This document shows positions 1 to 5,547 of a stretch of DNA of 6,139 bases, piece by piece. Made by a program: the position numbers and the translations under genes. How positions within the stretch are numbered: the first letter of the stretch is position 1; every line of letters begins with the position of its first letter. Under the pieces are notes generated by a model that was not told the origin of the DNA, did no database searches, and saw only the letters and a list, made by a program, of their open reading frames with translations. The DNA comes from Candidatus Vogelbacteria bacterium (GTDB taxonomy: Bacteria > Patescibacteriota > Minisyncoccia > Phycocordibacterales > XYD1-FULL-46-19). The stretch lies in contig DSBD01000040.1 in the NCBI GenBank assembly GCA_011049365.1, positions 1 through 6,139 on the forward strand. The letters run 5' to 3'.

Positions 1-1
1 A

Positions 2-160
2 TATTCTATTCATAAAGGCAATAATAATAAGGCATATTTCCTAACAGGAGAAAAAGATTGGGATTTAGCCATTAGTACAAATAAGAAAACTGAGAATAAT
101 TGGTCTGGAGAAAGTGAATTTATTATAGTAAAAAAGCAGGACATGAACTGGGTCATATAA
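2..160 (+). CDS. 3' end of an unrecognised gene (partial)
   Basis: An open frame enters from the left edge and ends at TAA (158-160), giving 52 C-terminal residues. The peptide is hydrophilic with ordinary codon use and contains AYFLTGEKDWDLAIS and, near the end, SEFIIVKKQDMNWVI, which looks like alternating beta strands. I prefer this frame to the opposite-strand frame across 10-345, because that one would start at TTG inside a terminator hairpin and reads through two terminators. No family is recognised. The gene faces the GreA-like gene convergently. No plus-strand terminator with a T tract follows it. Confidence 0.6.
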   Translation, partial: YSIHKGNNNKAYFLTGEKDWDLAISTNKKTENNWSGESEFIIVKKQDMNWVI

Positions 161-185
161 ACTACACCAAAAAAGTAATTGGGAC

Positions 186-218
186 AATAAAAAAGCTCTG
201 CGCCTAAACGCGAAGCTT
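186..218 (-). terminator. Intrinsic terminator, minus strand (distal of a tandem pair)
   Basis: Arms 193-202 and 209-218 form a 10-position stem with a 6-nt loop. Read on the minus strand it is AAGCTTCGCG, loop, CGCAGAGCTT, with one U-G wobble and one A-C mismatch, and it runs straight into six T residues (complement of the A run 189-194). The plus strand has no T tract after the hairpin, so the direction is minus. Confidence 0.6.
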
Positions 219-285
219 CGTGACTATTGCTTTGGCTATTTCCACCCACAACCGATCGACACACAAAACAACATAATAATATCAG
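186..285 (-). ncRNA. Candidate small RNA between tandem terminators
   Basis: A minus-strand promoter-like pair (292-320) is followed about 70 nt later by the terminator at 186-218, which would give a transcript of roughly 100 nt starting near 285. The interval has no convincing protein: the only ATG (265-267 region) opens a 12-codon frame without an SD. A short TGG/CCA hairpin may form in the middle. No RNA family is recognised. The alternative is that both terminators simply back each other up behind the GreA-like gene. Confidence 0.2.
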
Positions 286-291
286 AAGACT

Positions 292-320
292 ATAATAAAT
301 TTTAAAAAAATAAAAGTCGA
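292..320 (-). promoter_or_regulatory. Possible sigma70-like promoter overlapping the first terminator
   Basis: On the minus strand TCGACT (315-320) is separated by exactly 17 bp from TATTAT (292-297). The -35 lies in the descending arm of the terminator hairpin and the spacer is its T-rich tail, so the match may be a by-product of AT-rich sequence. It would drive the small RNA candidate. Confidence 0.25.
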
Positions 321-342
321 GCCACCGTATGCGGCCCGACTT
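301..342 (-). terminator. Intrinsic terminator of the GreA-like gene
   Basis: Arms 314-323 and 333-342 pair over 10 positions around a 9-nt loop. The one non-Watson-Crick position is a G-U wobble in minus-strand RNA but an A-C clash in plus-strand RNA. The minus strand continues as TTATTTTTTT, a proper U tract. Both facts assign it to the minus strand, 21 nt past the stop codon of the GreA-like gene. Confidence 0.85.
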
Positions 343-363
343 CAAAAAACAAACGAGACACAG

Positions 364-852
364 CTAGTATACATCAAGAACTTTCACTTTCTTGATGTGT
401 CCACCCATAACAATAGAGAGCTCATCTCCTTTATGACAACCCTTAAGGGCATTGATAAAAGGAGAACCATCGCTAATCATAACATAAATATGACTGTTCC
501 ACTCAACCTCCATCCCGCCAATTCCTTCACAGGGCAAAATAAGGTAGAGTAAAACTTTCTCATTAACTTCAACTTCAATAATAGAACCCGGTTTTATTTC
601 AGTGGCCGAACTTGACCCTAATGTTTCCTTCAGAATCTCGACTTGATGCTTAACTTCAACCAATTTATCAATCGCCGCCAATTGATTTTGGGCCAAGGAT
701 GATAACTGAAAACGACTCGTATCGCTTCCCGACTCCATTGCACTAGGCGCATCATTAATAGATTGATGGGTTCTATCAAGAATCTCTTGGTTCTGCACAA
801 TAGCAGAACATAAAAAATCAATAACCGCCTCTAAGATTTTCTTTTTTTTCAT
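364..852 (-). CDS. GreA/GreB-like transcript-cleavage-factor family protein (divergent, 162 aa)
   Basis: The C-terminal half (about 88-162) matches the FKBP-like C-terminal domain of GreA/GreB: a GSIIEVEV strand, then ISDGSPFINALKGCHKGDELSI (split here at 127-136 and 137-147), corresponding to the family pattern 'is..SPlg.aLlGk..GDev.v', and a final beta strand. The N-terminal part is helical. Residues 33-75, with SAMESGSDTSR and a following helix, resemble the shortened N-terminal region of GreA-like proteins distinct from housekeeping GreA, whose longer acidic-tipped coiled coil carries the RNA-cleavage function. The expected role is binding RNA polymerase near its secondary channel; whether it stimulates cleavage is doubtful. 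Start: an ATG 24 nt further upstream exists (876), but ATG 852 has AGGAGA six nt before it and is preferred. Single-gene unit with its own promoter and terminator. Confidence 0.7.
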   Translation of the reverse strand: MKKKKILEAVIDFLCSAIVQNQEILDRTHQSINDAPSAMESGSDTSRFQLSSLAQNQLAAIDKLVEVKHQVEILKETLGSSSATEIKPGSIIEVEVNEKVLLYLILPCEGIGGMEVEWNSHIYVMISDGSPFINALKGCHKGDELSIVMGGHIKKVKVLDVY

Positions 853-858
853 TACGCT

Positions 859-864
859 TCTCCT
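859..864 (-). promoter_or_regulatory. Ribosome binding site that sets the GreA-like start
   Basis: AGGAGA on the minus strand lies 6 nt before ATG 852-850. It falls inside the frame opened by the upstream ATG at 876, which has only a weak purine stretch, so it argues for the 162-residue product. Confidence 0.7.
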
Positions 865-900
865 ATTTGTTTTCATGAGATCATTTTTACTTCTCTCAAG

Positions 901-929
901 AGAATAAATAATTTTTATAATACTGTCAA
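901..929 (-). promoter_or_regulatory. Sigma70-like promoter of the GreA-like gene
   Basis: On the minus strand a perfect TTGACA (924-929) stands 17 bp before TATTCT (901-906, four of six matches to TATAAT). Transcription would start near 894, leaving a leader of about 40 nt with the AGGAGA site at its end. Confidence 0.7.
916..921 (+). promoter_or_regulatory. Possible -10 element for the carbamoyltransferase operon
   Basis: A perfect TATAAT on the plus strand lies 58 nt before the proposed start at 979. No good -35 is found 16-18 bp upstream (the region reads as cttctctcaa). It sits within the 17-bp spacer of the opposing promoter, so the two would compete for polymerase. Confidence 0.3.
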
Positions 930-996
930 GGTTTCAGCTTAAATTTACAAATGTTATCTTTAGTGTTAAGGTAAAAATATAAATTTAATACTGTCA
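918..996. repeat. 11-bp direct repeat TAATACTGTCA
   Basis: Identical copies are at 918-928 and 986-996, 68 bp apart. The first overlaps the -35 of the minus-strand promoter and the second lies just inside the carbamoyltransferase frame. On the minus strand the second copy also yields a -35-like GTGACA but has no matching -10. It may be an operator pair or a duplicated promoter remnant; chance is possible in AT-rich DNA. Confidence 0.35.
968..971 (+). promoter_or_regulatory. Shine-Dalgarno AAGG supporting an ATA start
   Basis: AAGG ends 7 nt before ATA 979-981, an ideal spacing. The in-frame stop TAA at 967-969 overlaps it, so no more upstream start is possible. Confidence 0.45.
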
Positions 997-2478
997 CTAT
1001 ATTTTGGCTTCCATGATTCCTGCCTGACTATTAGCGATCAAGAAAAAATACTTCTCCACTTGGAAGCGGAAAAGGTTTTTAGAAAGAAACACCTACGTTT
1101 GACTTCCCATCAAATGGAAGAACTTGTTCTTGTTGGCCTAAAATATCTTGGCAAGGAAATTGACGATGTGGACACAATACTTCTCGCTAAATGGAACTCA
1201 CAATTTCCAATAGATAATTTTTCTTTACTAGGAAAAAAATTTAACCCAATTATAACTTCTCACCATAATAATCATATCGGGACAACTTATCCAGCTAATT
1301 TTGAAAATTCATTGATTGTTTGTGCTGATGGTGGATCAGAAGACGGTACAACAAAATTTTATCTAAAAAAAGGTAATAATATAAATTTTTTGGTTGATTT
1401 AGACAACACAATCCTAACTGGAAAATTTTATGGGACGATTACGCAGATAGTCGTTAACCCTGATTTTATAAGAGCCCATGATACTTACCCAGGACAAACG
1501 ATGGGCTTGGCAGCTTTAGGAAAATTTTCTCAAGAAATCTATGATTTGATAATAAGAAACAGAACGGAAATTAACAAGCTACACGTAAATGGTTGCGATC
1601 ATTTACATAAAATTCTGAATATTTCCAATAATTTTGATAATATCTGGTTAGATCAACGTCGCTGTGACTTAGCTTATACTGCGCAAAATATCTGGTGCAC
1701 AGAATTTCTAAAAAAAATATCAGAATATAAAGATGTGGCCGAAAACATTTGTCTCGTTGGAGGTTGTGCCCTTAATATTATCCTTAATACTGAAATTGTA
1801 AACAAAGGTTGGTTCAAAAATGTTTACATTTCGCCAGTATCTGGAGATAGTGGGCAATCACTTGGAGCATTACTCTACCATTTTCCTCATATTAAATGCC
1901 AATATCCATATCTTGGCAGAAGTTTTGGGGAGATAAAAAACAACGAGAAATTAATTTCAATGATTACAAAAGACCTAACTGATCACAAGATTATCGCTTG
2001 GTATCAAGGGCCTAGTGAAATTGGAGCCAGGGCCTTGGGTCACAGAAGCTTCTTAGGTTTAGCCGATTCCATAGAAATGCGGAAAAAATTAAGTGAATTA
2101 GTAAAGAAAAGACAACCTTTTAGGCCGGTGGCTGCTATTTTAACTGAAGAATTTTTGCCTAAATTTTCCGAAAAAGCGATTCCATCATCTTTCATGACTT
2201 TTGCTCCTTTAATTAAGGAAAGTGTTAAAGTTAAATTGCCCGCAATTACCCATTTTGACGGAACTAGTCGACTCCAAACATTAAAAAAAGAAGATAATCC
2301 TGATTTGCATGCAATTTTAACAGAAATTGGAAAGCAAACAGGTTACCCTGTTCTTATGAATTCCTCTTTTAATATATCTGGCGAGGTAGTGGTCGATACA
2401 CCAGAAGAAGCCCAGCAATCTTTTACAAGTAGTTTAGCAGATGTCTTATACATCAATGGGCAAAGATATGAAAAATAG
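979..2478 (+). CDS. NodU/CmcH/TobZ-family carbamoyltransferase (499 aa)
   Basis: The family transfers a carbamoyl group from carbamoyl phosphate, via an enzyme-bound carbamoyl-adenylate, to a hydroxyl of a sugar or antibiotic. Landmarks, numbered from ATA 979: SLYFGFHDS (6-14), the usual N-terminal strand with His-Asp; HHNNH (95-99), the HxxxH metal site of the Kae1-like domain; CADGGSEDG (115-123); GGCALN (261-266); SGDSG (288-292); GPSEIGARALGHRS (344-357), with Ala where the family has Pro in GPRALG; RQPFRP (378-383); HFDGTSRLQ (425-433); NSSFN (461-465). The first TTG in frame, 1060, would delete the N-terminal His-Asp strand, so ATA 979 is the best start although non-standard; CTG 991 is an alternative without SD. 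Somewhat short for the family. It overlaps the next gene by 11 bp, so the two are probably cotranscribed and translationally coupled. Family call firm, substrate unknown. Confidence 0.9.
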   Translation: MNLILSLYFGFHDSCLTISDQEKILLHLEAEKVFRKKHLRLTSHQMEELVLVGLKYLGKEIDDVDTILLAKWNSQFPIDNFSLLGKKFNPIITSHHNNHIGTTYPANFENSLIVCADGGSEDGTTKFYLKKGNNINFLVDLDNTILTGKFYGTITQIVVNPDFIRAHDTYPGQTMGLAALGKFSQEIYDLIIRNRTEINKLHVNGCDHLHKILNISNNFDNIWLDQRRCDLAYTAQNIWCTEFLKKISEYKDVAENICLVGGCALNIILNTEIVNKGWFKNVYISPVSGDSGQSLGALLYHFPHIKCQYPYLGRSFGEIKNNEKLISMITKDLTDHKIIAWYQGPSEIGARALGHRSFLGLADSIEMRKKLSELVKKRQPFRPVAAILTEEFLPKFSEKAIPSSFMTFAPLIKESVKVKLPAITHFDGTSRLQTLKKEDNPDLHAILTEIGKQTGYPVLMNSSFNISGEVVVDTPEEAQQSFTSSLADVLYINGQRYEK

Positions 2479-3421
2479 AATAATTGCTTCAATTATCGTC
2501 GCCACCAAATATCGAGCTTATAGTTTAAATACCTTTTTAAACAGTTTGAAAGAGACTGGCCATCTTAATCGTAAAGATATTGAAGTTATTATCATTGATA
2601 ACACTAGTGGCAACAGTCCAACCAAAAACATTTGTGAAAAGTTTGGCGCCATCTACTTAATTCAACCAATAAAAGGTAAATCTAAATCTCAAAACTTGGG
2701 TATTGAACATTCATGCGGACGTTATCTTATCTTTACTGATGACGATGTCGTTATTGACGATATAAATTGGGCCAATAAATTTATAAATAAGTTTGAAAAC
2801 AATCCAACTCTCGGTTACCTATCGGGCGATGTTGTGGCTATAGACATGACAAATGATATCCAAAGGCTTTGGGAAAATAAAGGTGGATTAAGCAAAGGAA
2901 AGATTCGTAAATATTGGACAAATAATCAACTACGCTATTCAAAAAAAATTTGGCCCTTAACTCAGTTTTGTGCTGGAGCAAATTGTGCCATACCTAAATC
3001 TGTTATGGACGTTACGGGTCCATACTGTGAATTACTTGGCCCAGGTGGTCTTATTGGTCATGGTGAATCAATAGAAATTGGATACCGAGTCATTAAAGAA
3101 GGCTATGATGTTGAGTACGACCCAGAAATACACGTTTTACATAAACACCCAATCACAAGTTTGGAATTAAAAAGAAAATTATTTTTATACGGTATTGGAG
3201 ATACCGCTCTTCATATGCACATATTTTACACCCAAAAAGACTGGCGAAGTTTGCGATGGGCACTTTATGGGCACCCTTTATACTCTTTAGGAAAAATTGT
3301 TCGTCGTATTATCGGTAAATATCCCCTGCCTATTAATTTTATTGTTTTCTCTTTAGTGGGTAGCTGTTTGGGTTCTTGGTTATATATACTCAAGCTACGA
3401 AGTTTCCTTGTGAAGCAATAA
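2468..3421 (+). CDS. Family 2 glycosyltransferase (GT-A fold, 317 aa)
   Basis: The start of the protein, ASIIVATKYRAYSL (7-20), is the nucleotide-sugar-binding strand of GT2 enzymes. It is followed by EVIIIDNTSGN (39-49) and GKSKSQNLGIE (70-80). TDDD (90-93) is the DxD metal/nucleotide motif. FCAGANCAIPKSV (167-179) and HGESIEIGYRV (198-208) match the acceptor-side segment with the acidic catalytic candidate, and YDPEIHVLHKH (217-227) closes the catalytic domain. Residues 290-310 form one hydrophobic stretch, a likely membrane anchor. ATGs at 2441 and 2456 are also in frame; 2468 fits the usual distance to the first strand, though none has a clear SD, consistent with coupling to the carbamoyltransferase it overlaps. 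It probably builds the sugar that its neighbour carbamoylates (inference). The sugar donor cannot be told. Confidence 0.88.
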   Translation: MKNRIIASIIVATKYRAYSLNTFLNSLKETGHLNRKDIEVIIIDNTSGNSPTKNICEKFGAIYLIQPIKGKSKSQNLGIEHSCGRYLIFTDDDVVIDDINWANKFINKFENNPTLGYLSGDVVAIDMTNDIQRLWENKGGLSKGKIRKYWTNNQLRYSKKIWPLTQFCAGANCAIPKSVMDVTGPYCELLGPGGLIGHGESIEIGYRVIKEGYDVEYDPEIHVLHKHPITSLELKRKLFLYGIGDTALHMHIFYTQKDWRSLRWALYGHPLYSLGKIVRRIIGKYPLPINFIVFSLVGSCLGSWLYILKLRSFLVKQ

Positions 3422-3962
3422 GTAGATCTGGGTAACCTAAATTTGGGGCATCAATCCAATCAGCCCCTATTTCAGATAAAATAGTCCAGCATTTATCCTT
3501 AATAAGCTTACTTTTAGTTTTATTTAGCTTTTCCATTGTTGAAAATTCCACCTCAATAAAAGTCCCCAAACCTTTTACTTCATCAATAGAAATTTGAAAT
3601 CCATTATAGCTGTAGACCAATCTTTTTTTATTAACTTCTATATAATTGACCAGACCCAGATTTTCAAATATCTTAATCATCATTTTAGAATCTTCAATTC
3701 TCGTCTTGTATTCATCAGTCCACAGGAGCTTACCGTTTTCATCTAAATGACAAAAATGATAATCTAACGATCCTGATTTTTCTTGAGAACGAACGCGCAA
3801 ATAACGTCTGACCGGATTTTCTTTGAAGAAGTTGTTGTCGGGTAAAATAAAATAGCTATCTTTCTGTTCTTTTTTTTCAATTTTCTTAGCGTTTTTATTA
3901 AGAAAGAGCAGGACTTTTTTTTTGTTTTTAAGAATTACTTTTATTTCTATTTCTTTATTCAT
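3390..3962 (-). CDS. CYTH-domain protein (CyaB/thiamine-triphosphatase-like, 190 aa)
   Basis: CYTH proteins form an eight-stranded beta tunnel that binds triphosphorylated compounds with divalent metal. Members act as class IV adenylate cyclases, thiamine triphosphatases or inorganic triphosphatases. Signature EIEIK (ExExK) is at residues 4-8, next to the initiator ATG as expected. KDSYF (34-38), YLRVRS (54-59), DEYKTRIED (83-91), KKRLVYSY (112-119), SIDEVKGLGTFIEVE (125-139) and the late YPDLL (177-181) follow in family order, and basic and acidic tunnel residues are retained. The length is typical. There is no strong SD before the start. The last 32 bp overlap the end of the glycosyltransferase on the other strand. 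Which reaction it performs cannot be decided from sequence alone; CyaB-type is closest by layout. Confidence 0.85.
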   Translation of the reverse strand: MNKEIEIKVILKNKKKVLLFLNKNAKKIEKKEQKDSYFILPDNNFFKENPVRRYLRVRSQEKSGSLDYHFCHLDENGKLLWTDEYKTRIEDSKMMIKIFENLGLVNYIEVNKKRLVYSYNGFQISIDEVKGLGTFIEVEFSTMEKLNKTKSKLIKDKCWTILSEIGADWIDAPNLGYPDLLIASQGNFVA

Positions 3963-3989
3963 ATTTTATATCTTAACAAAATATTTAGG

Positions 3990-4021
3990 TAAACAAAAGG
4001 CGCCACCTAAAGATGGCGCCT
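3990..4021 (-). terminator. Strong intrinsic terminator of the radical SAM operon
   Basis: Arms 3998-4007 and 4012-4021 form a 10-bp stem around a 4-nt loop. Its only wobble is G-U in minus-strand RNA (it would be C-A in plus RNA), and TTTTGTTT follows on the minus strand. The stem contains part of the TAG stop codon (4020-4022) of the NDK-like gene, so termination begins directly at the end of translation. Confidence 0.85.
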
Positions 4022-4541
4022 AAACATGAAAGGCAAGTTTAGCCTCCTGAAGCAACCAAGACCACTCCTGTTGCAACCGACCAATATCAGGATCAGTAGT
4101 GTGGATGTAGTCAAAAAAGACCCGATAGTAAACCTCATCACGCTTACAAGTAACTATGATCCTTTCTTTGTCTTGCTTCTTTTTTGCCCTAAAAGCAAAC
4201 TTAAAACAAAGTAGCTTATTGAGAAGCGCCGAACTTTCTGGTGGTGAAAGTATTTTCTTTTCTTGCTCAAAAAGAAGAACCTTGGCACGATTACCAAAAA
4301 GAATTGCCGTTCCATCAAGCCAAGCTTCAGCTCCCGACTGAAGACCAACACCTGCTTCTCTATCGCCAAACTTGTCGTAGTAGAGTTTCCGGGCAAAAGT
4401 TTTCCAGTCATAGATCATTAACTCAGTCACCACTGTCAACTTGGCCCGAGTCAGATCTTCCAAGATTTCCTCCTGAAAAGGAAGACCGGAAGGTCTGGTA
4501 ATGAGGAAAGGTGGTTGATGTTCTATCATCGATTTATCCAT
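4020..4541 (-). CDS. Divergent nucleoside-diphosphate-kinase-like protein (173 aa), partner of a radical SAM enzyme
   Basis: Two ends of the protein resemble NDK. PPFLITRPSG (10-19) parallels the first strand and 'KPDG' motif, and EEILEDLTRAKLTVV (24-38) parallels the following helix and strand. Near the end FDYIHTTDPD (143-152), then a helix with QQEW (158-161), parallels 'NxIHGSD' and its helix, placing His147 at the phospho-histidine position. Differences: Arg replaces the active-site Lys, Asp144 or a neighbour stands where Asn is usual, the middle is longer (about 60-130) and the arginines are hard to align. It may therefore be a kinase with changed specificity or a nucleotide-binding relic. 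Start ATG 4541 has AGAAGGA 7 nt upstream; ATG 4529, which forms an ATGA overlap with the radical SAM stop, is the alternative. It overlaps the radical SAM gene by 16 bp. The family assignment is my inference from motifs. Confidence 0.5.
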   Translation of the reverse strand: MDKSMIEHQPPFLITRPSGLPFQEEILEDLTRAKLTVVTELMIYDWKTFARKLYYDKFGDREAGVGLQSGAEAWLDGTAILFGNRAKVLLFEQEKKILSPPESSALLNKLLCFKFAFRAKKKQDKERIIVTCKRDEVYYRVFFDYIHTTDPDIGRLQQEWSWLLQEAKLAFHV

Positions 4542-5368
4542 TGTCGATTCCTTCTGCTTTTCTTTTTAGTGATCTTGGTTGTTTCGAACAGGCGAGACAA
4601 CTCTTTCACACTTACTGTTTTGAGGTCGCAAAGATAAGGAAACGTGTTTCCGCAAGCTGTAACGAGCGACATGTCTGGGTTTACAAAATAATACGAGTTG
4701 TCGTGGTCTTCGTTCGATAACGGCGACACTCGTTCACCAAACCGCGCAATTGCCGCTTGAGACACTTCGGTAAATTGTTGAGGGGTGACTGAGTGAGAAT
4801 GTTGACTAGTAAATCCTTTTCCTCGAGGAACAAAGTCATAAAGCCGCCAAACATCGGGCGGATATAACCGACTACTCTCAAAGAGTAAGTTGCCAATATT
4901 TAATATATCAGCAATATTGATAGCAGACACAACTGTTCCAACCTTCACTCCGTGCGCCGGCTTGTTCGTGTGGAAAAACGAGAGTATTGAGGAAGTACTA
5001 GTAAAAAGCCTAACCCCTCGACTCATTTCCAGATTGACTGTAGTAGTTGATCCATCGAGAGGGATACCAATCCAGTCAATCAGATGACTAAACTCGTGAT
5101 ACCTATCAAAACGATACCCGTTGGTCGAAAGATAGACGTCGAAACCTATACTCTTAGCGAGTAAGATTATCTCCGGGGTATCTTGCCTCATCAACGGTTC
5201 GCCACCAGAAATTACAATCCGACCAACTCCAGCCTCCTTTAATTTCTTAATCACCACCTCAATTATTTCAATTGAGGAATCTTCCAAACCCTTAGGTGCA
5301 CCATGGCAAAAGTTGCAACACATATCACAAGCTGAGGTAACACGCAAATCAATAGTAAGCTTAAACAT
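4526..5368 (-). CDS. Radical SAM enzyme, MoaA/viperin-like single-domain type (280 aa)
   Basis: C14, C18 and C21 form the CxxxCxxC motif that binds the 4Fe-4S cluster cleaving S-adenosylmethionine; an extra Cys17 lies within it. ISGGEPL (53-59) is the SAM-binding GGEP motif, and LSTNGY (80-85) and IPLDGS (102-107) mark later strands of the partial TIM barrel. VKVGTVVSAINIADI (141-155), VWRLYDFVPRGKG (173-185) and DNSYYFVNPDMSLV (223-236) resemble segments of viperin-like proteins, but the viperin Asn and Gln of 'KINxVxN' and 'VFQ' are Gly and Asp here. Two late cysteines (239, 247) are too few for a SPASM domain. The tail after 266 is strongly basic. Start ATG 5368 has GAAAGGA 10 nt upstream, slightly long. 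First gene of an operon with the NDK-like gene. The substrate is unknown; a nucleotide is a reasonable guess. Confidence 0.85.
   Translation of the reverse strand: MFKLTIDLRVTSACDMCCNFCHGAPKGLEDSSIEIIEVVIKKLKEAGVGRIVISGGEPLMRQDTPEIILLAKSIGFDVYLSTNGYRFDRYHEFSHLIDWIGIPLDGSTTTVNLEMSRGVRLFTSTSSILSFFHTNKPAHGVKVGTVVSAINIADILNIGNLLFESSRLYPPDVWRLYDFVPRGKGFTSQHSHSVTPQQFTEVSQAAIARFGERVSPLSNEDHDNSYYFVNPDMSLVTACGNTFPYLCDLKTVSVKELSRLFETTKITKKKSRRNRQWINR
4549..4555 (-). promoter_or_regulatory. Ribosome binding site of the NDK-like gene
   Basis: AGAAGGA on the minus strand, 7 nt before ATG 4541-4539, inside the 3' end of the radical SAM frame. It favours this start over the ATG at 4529. Confidence 0.6.
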
Positions 5369-5378
5369 TGTAAAATAT

Positions 5379-5385
5379 TCCTTTC
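5379..5385 (-). promoter_or_regulatory. Ribosome binding site of the radical SAM gene
   Basis: GAAAGGA on the minus strand, 10 nt before ATG 5368-5366. The spacing is at the long end but no nearer purine site exists. Confidence 0.5.
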
Positions 5386-5430
5386 TCTTGGTTGATTATG
5401 ACAAAGAACACTCTTTTTTACCTAATGTTA

Positions 5431-5460
5431 ATAGTAACACAGATTTCAAAAATAGTCCAA
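5431..5460 (-). promoter_or_regulatory. Possible sigma70-like promoter of the radical SAM operon
   Basis: On the minus strand TTGGAC (5455-5460) is 18 bp from TACTAT (5431-5436); each matches consensus at four or five of six positions. Transcription would begin near 5424 with a leader of about 56 nt. It lies just downstream of the 12-bp direct repeats, which would then occupy activator-like positions. Confidence 0.35.
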
Positions 5461-5467
5461 TTTTTAC

Positions 5468-5509
5468 TTCTTCATATTTAAGGAGACTTTATGTGATTTC
5501 TTCATATTT
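5468..5509. repeat. 12-bp direct repeat, 30-bp period, upstream of the radical SAM promoter
   Basis: TTCTTCATATTT occurs exactly at 5468-5479 and 5498-5509. The period of 30 bp is close to three helical turns, so both copies face the same side of the DNA. On the minus strand they would lie around -45 to -55 and -75 to -85 of the proposed promoter. It could be an activator site; chance cannot be excluded in such AT-rich sequence. Confidence 0.4.
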
Positions 5510-5547
5510 CTCTATATTAACATTGACCTAATAACTAGAAAATTTGT

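Noticed and set aside
10..345. Open frame of 111 codons on the minus strand
   Set aside because: It would start at TTG inside a terminator hairpin, reads through two terminators and overlaps a better plus-strand frame; its composition (many F, L, C, S) is that of a chance frame.
630..821. Minus-strand frame of 63 codons within the GreA-like gene
   Set aside because: It lies wholly inside a real gene in another frame, with no SD.
3965..3993. Promoter-like TTTACC-17-TATAAA on the minus strand before the CYTH gene
   Set aside because: The -10 ends only 2 nt before ATG 3962, so transcription would start inside the gene; a leaderless mRNA would need the start a few bases earlier. Kept only as a curiosity.
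4026..4896. Several plus- and minus-strand frames of 60-86 codons
   Set aside because: All are shadows of the NDK-like and radical SAM genes, with chance-like composition and no ribosome sites.
4526..5368. Recoding of TGA (code 25) as seen in some candidate-phylum bacteria
   Set aside because: TGA ends the radical SAM and CYTH frames at family-appropriate lengths, and no in-frame TGA lies within the conserved genes.
5313..5531. Plus-strand frame of 72 codons into the intergenic region
   Set aside because: It begins antisense to the radical SAM cysteine motif and has no SD; the intergenic part is low-complexity AT-rich.
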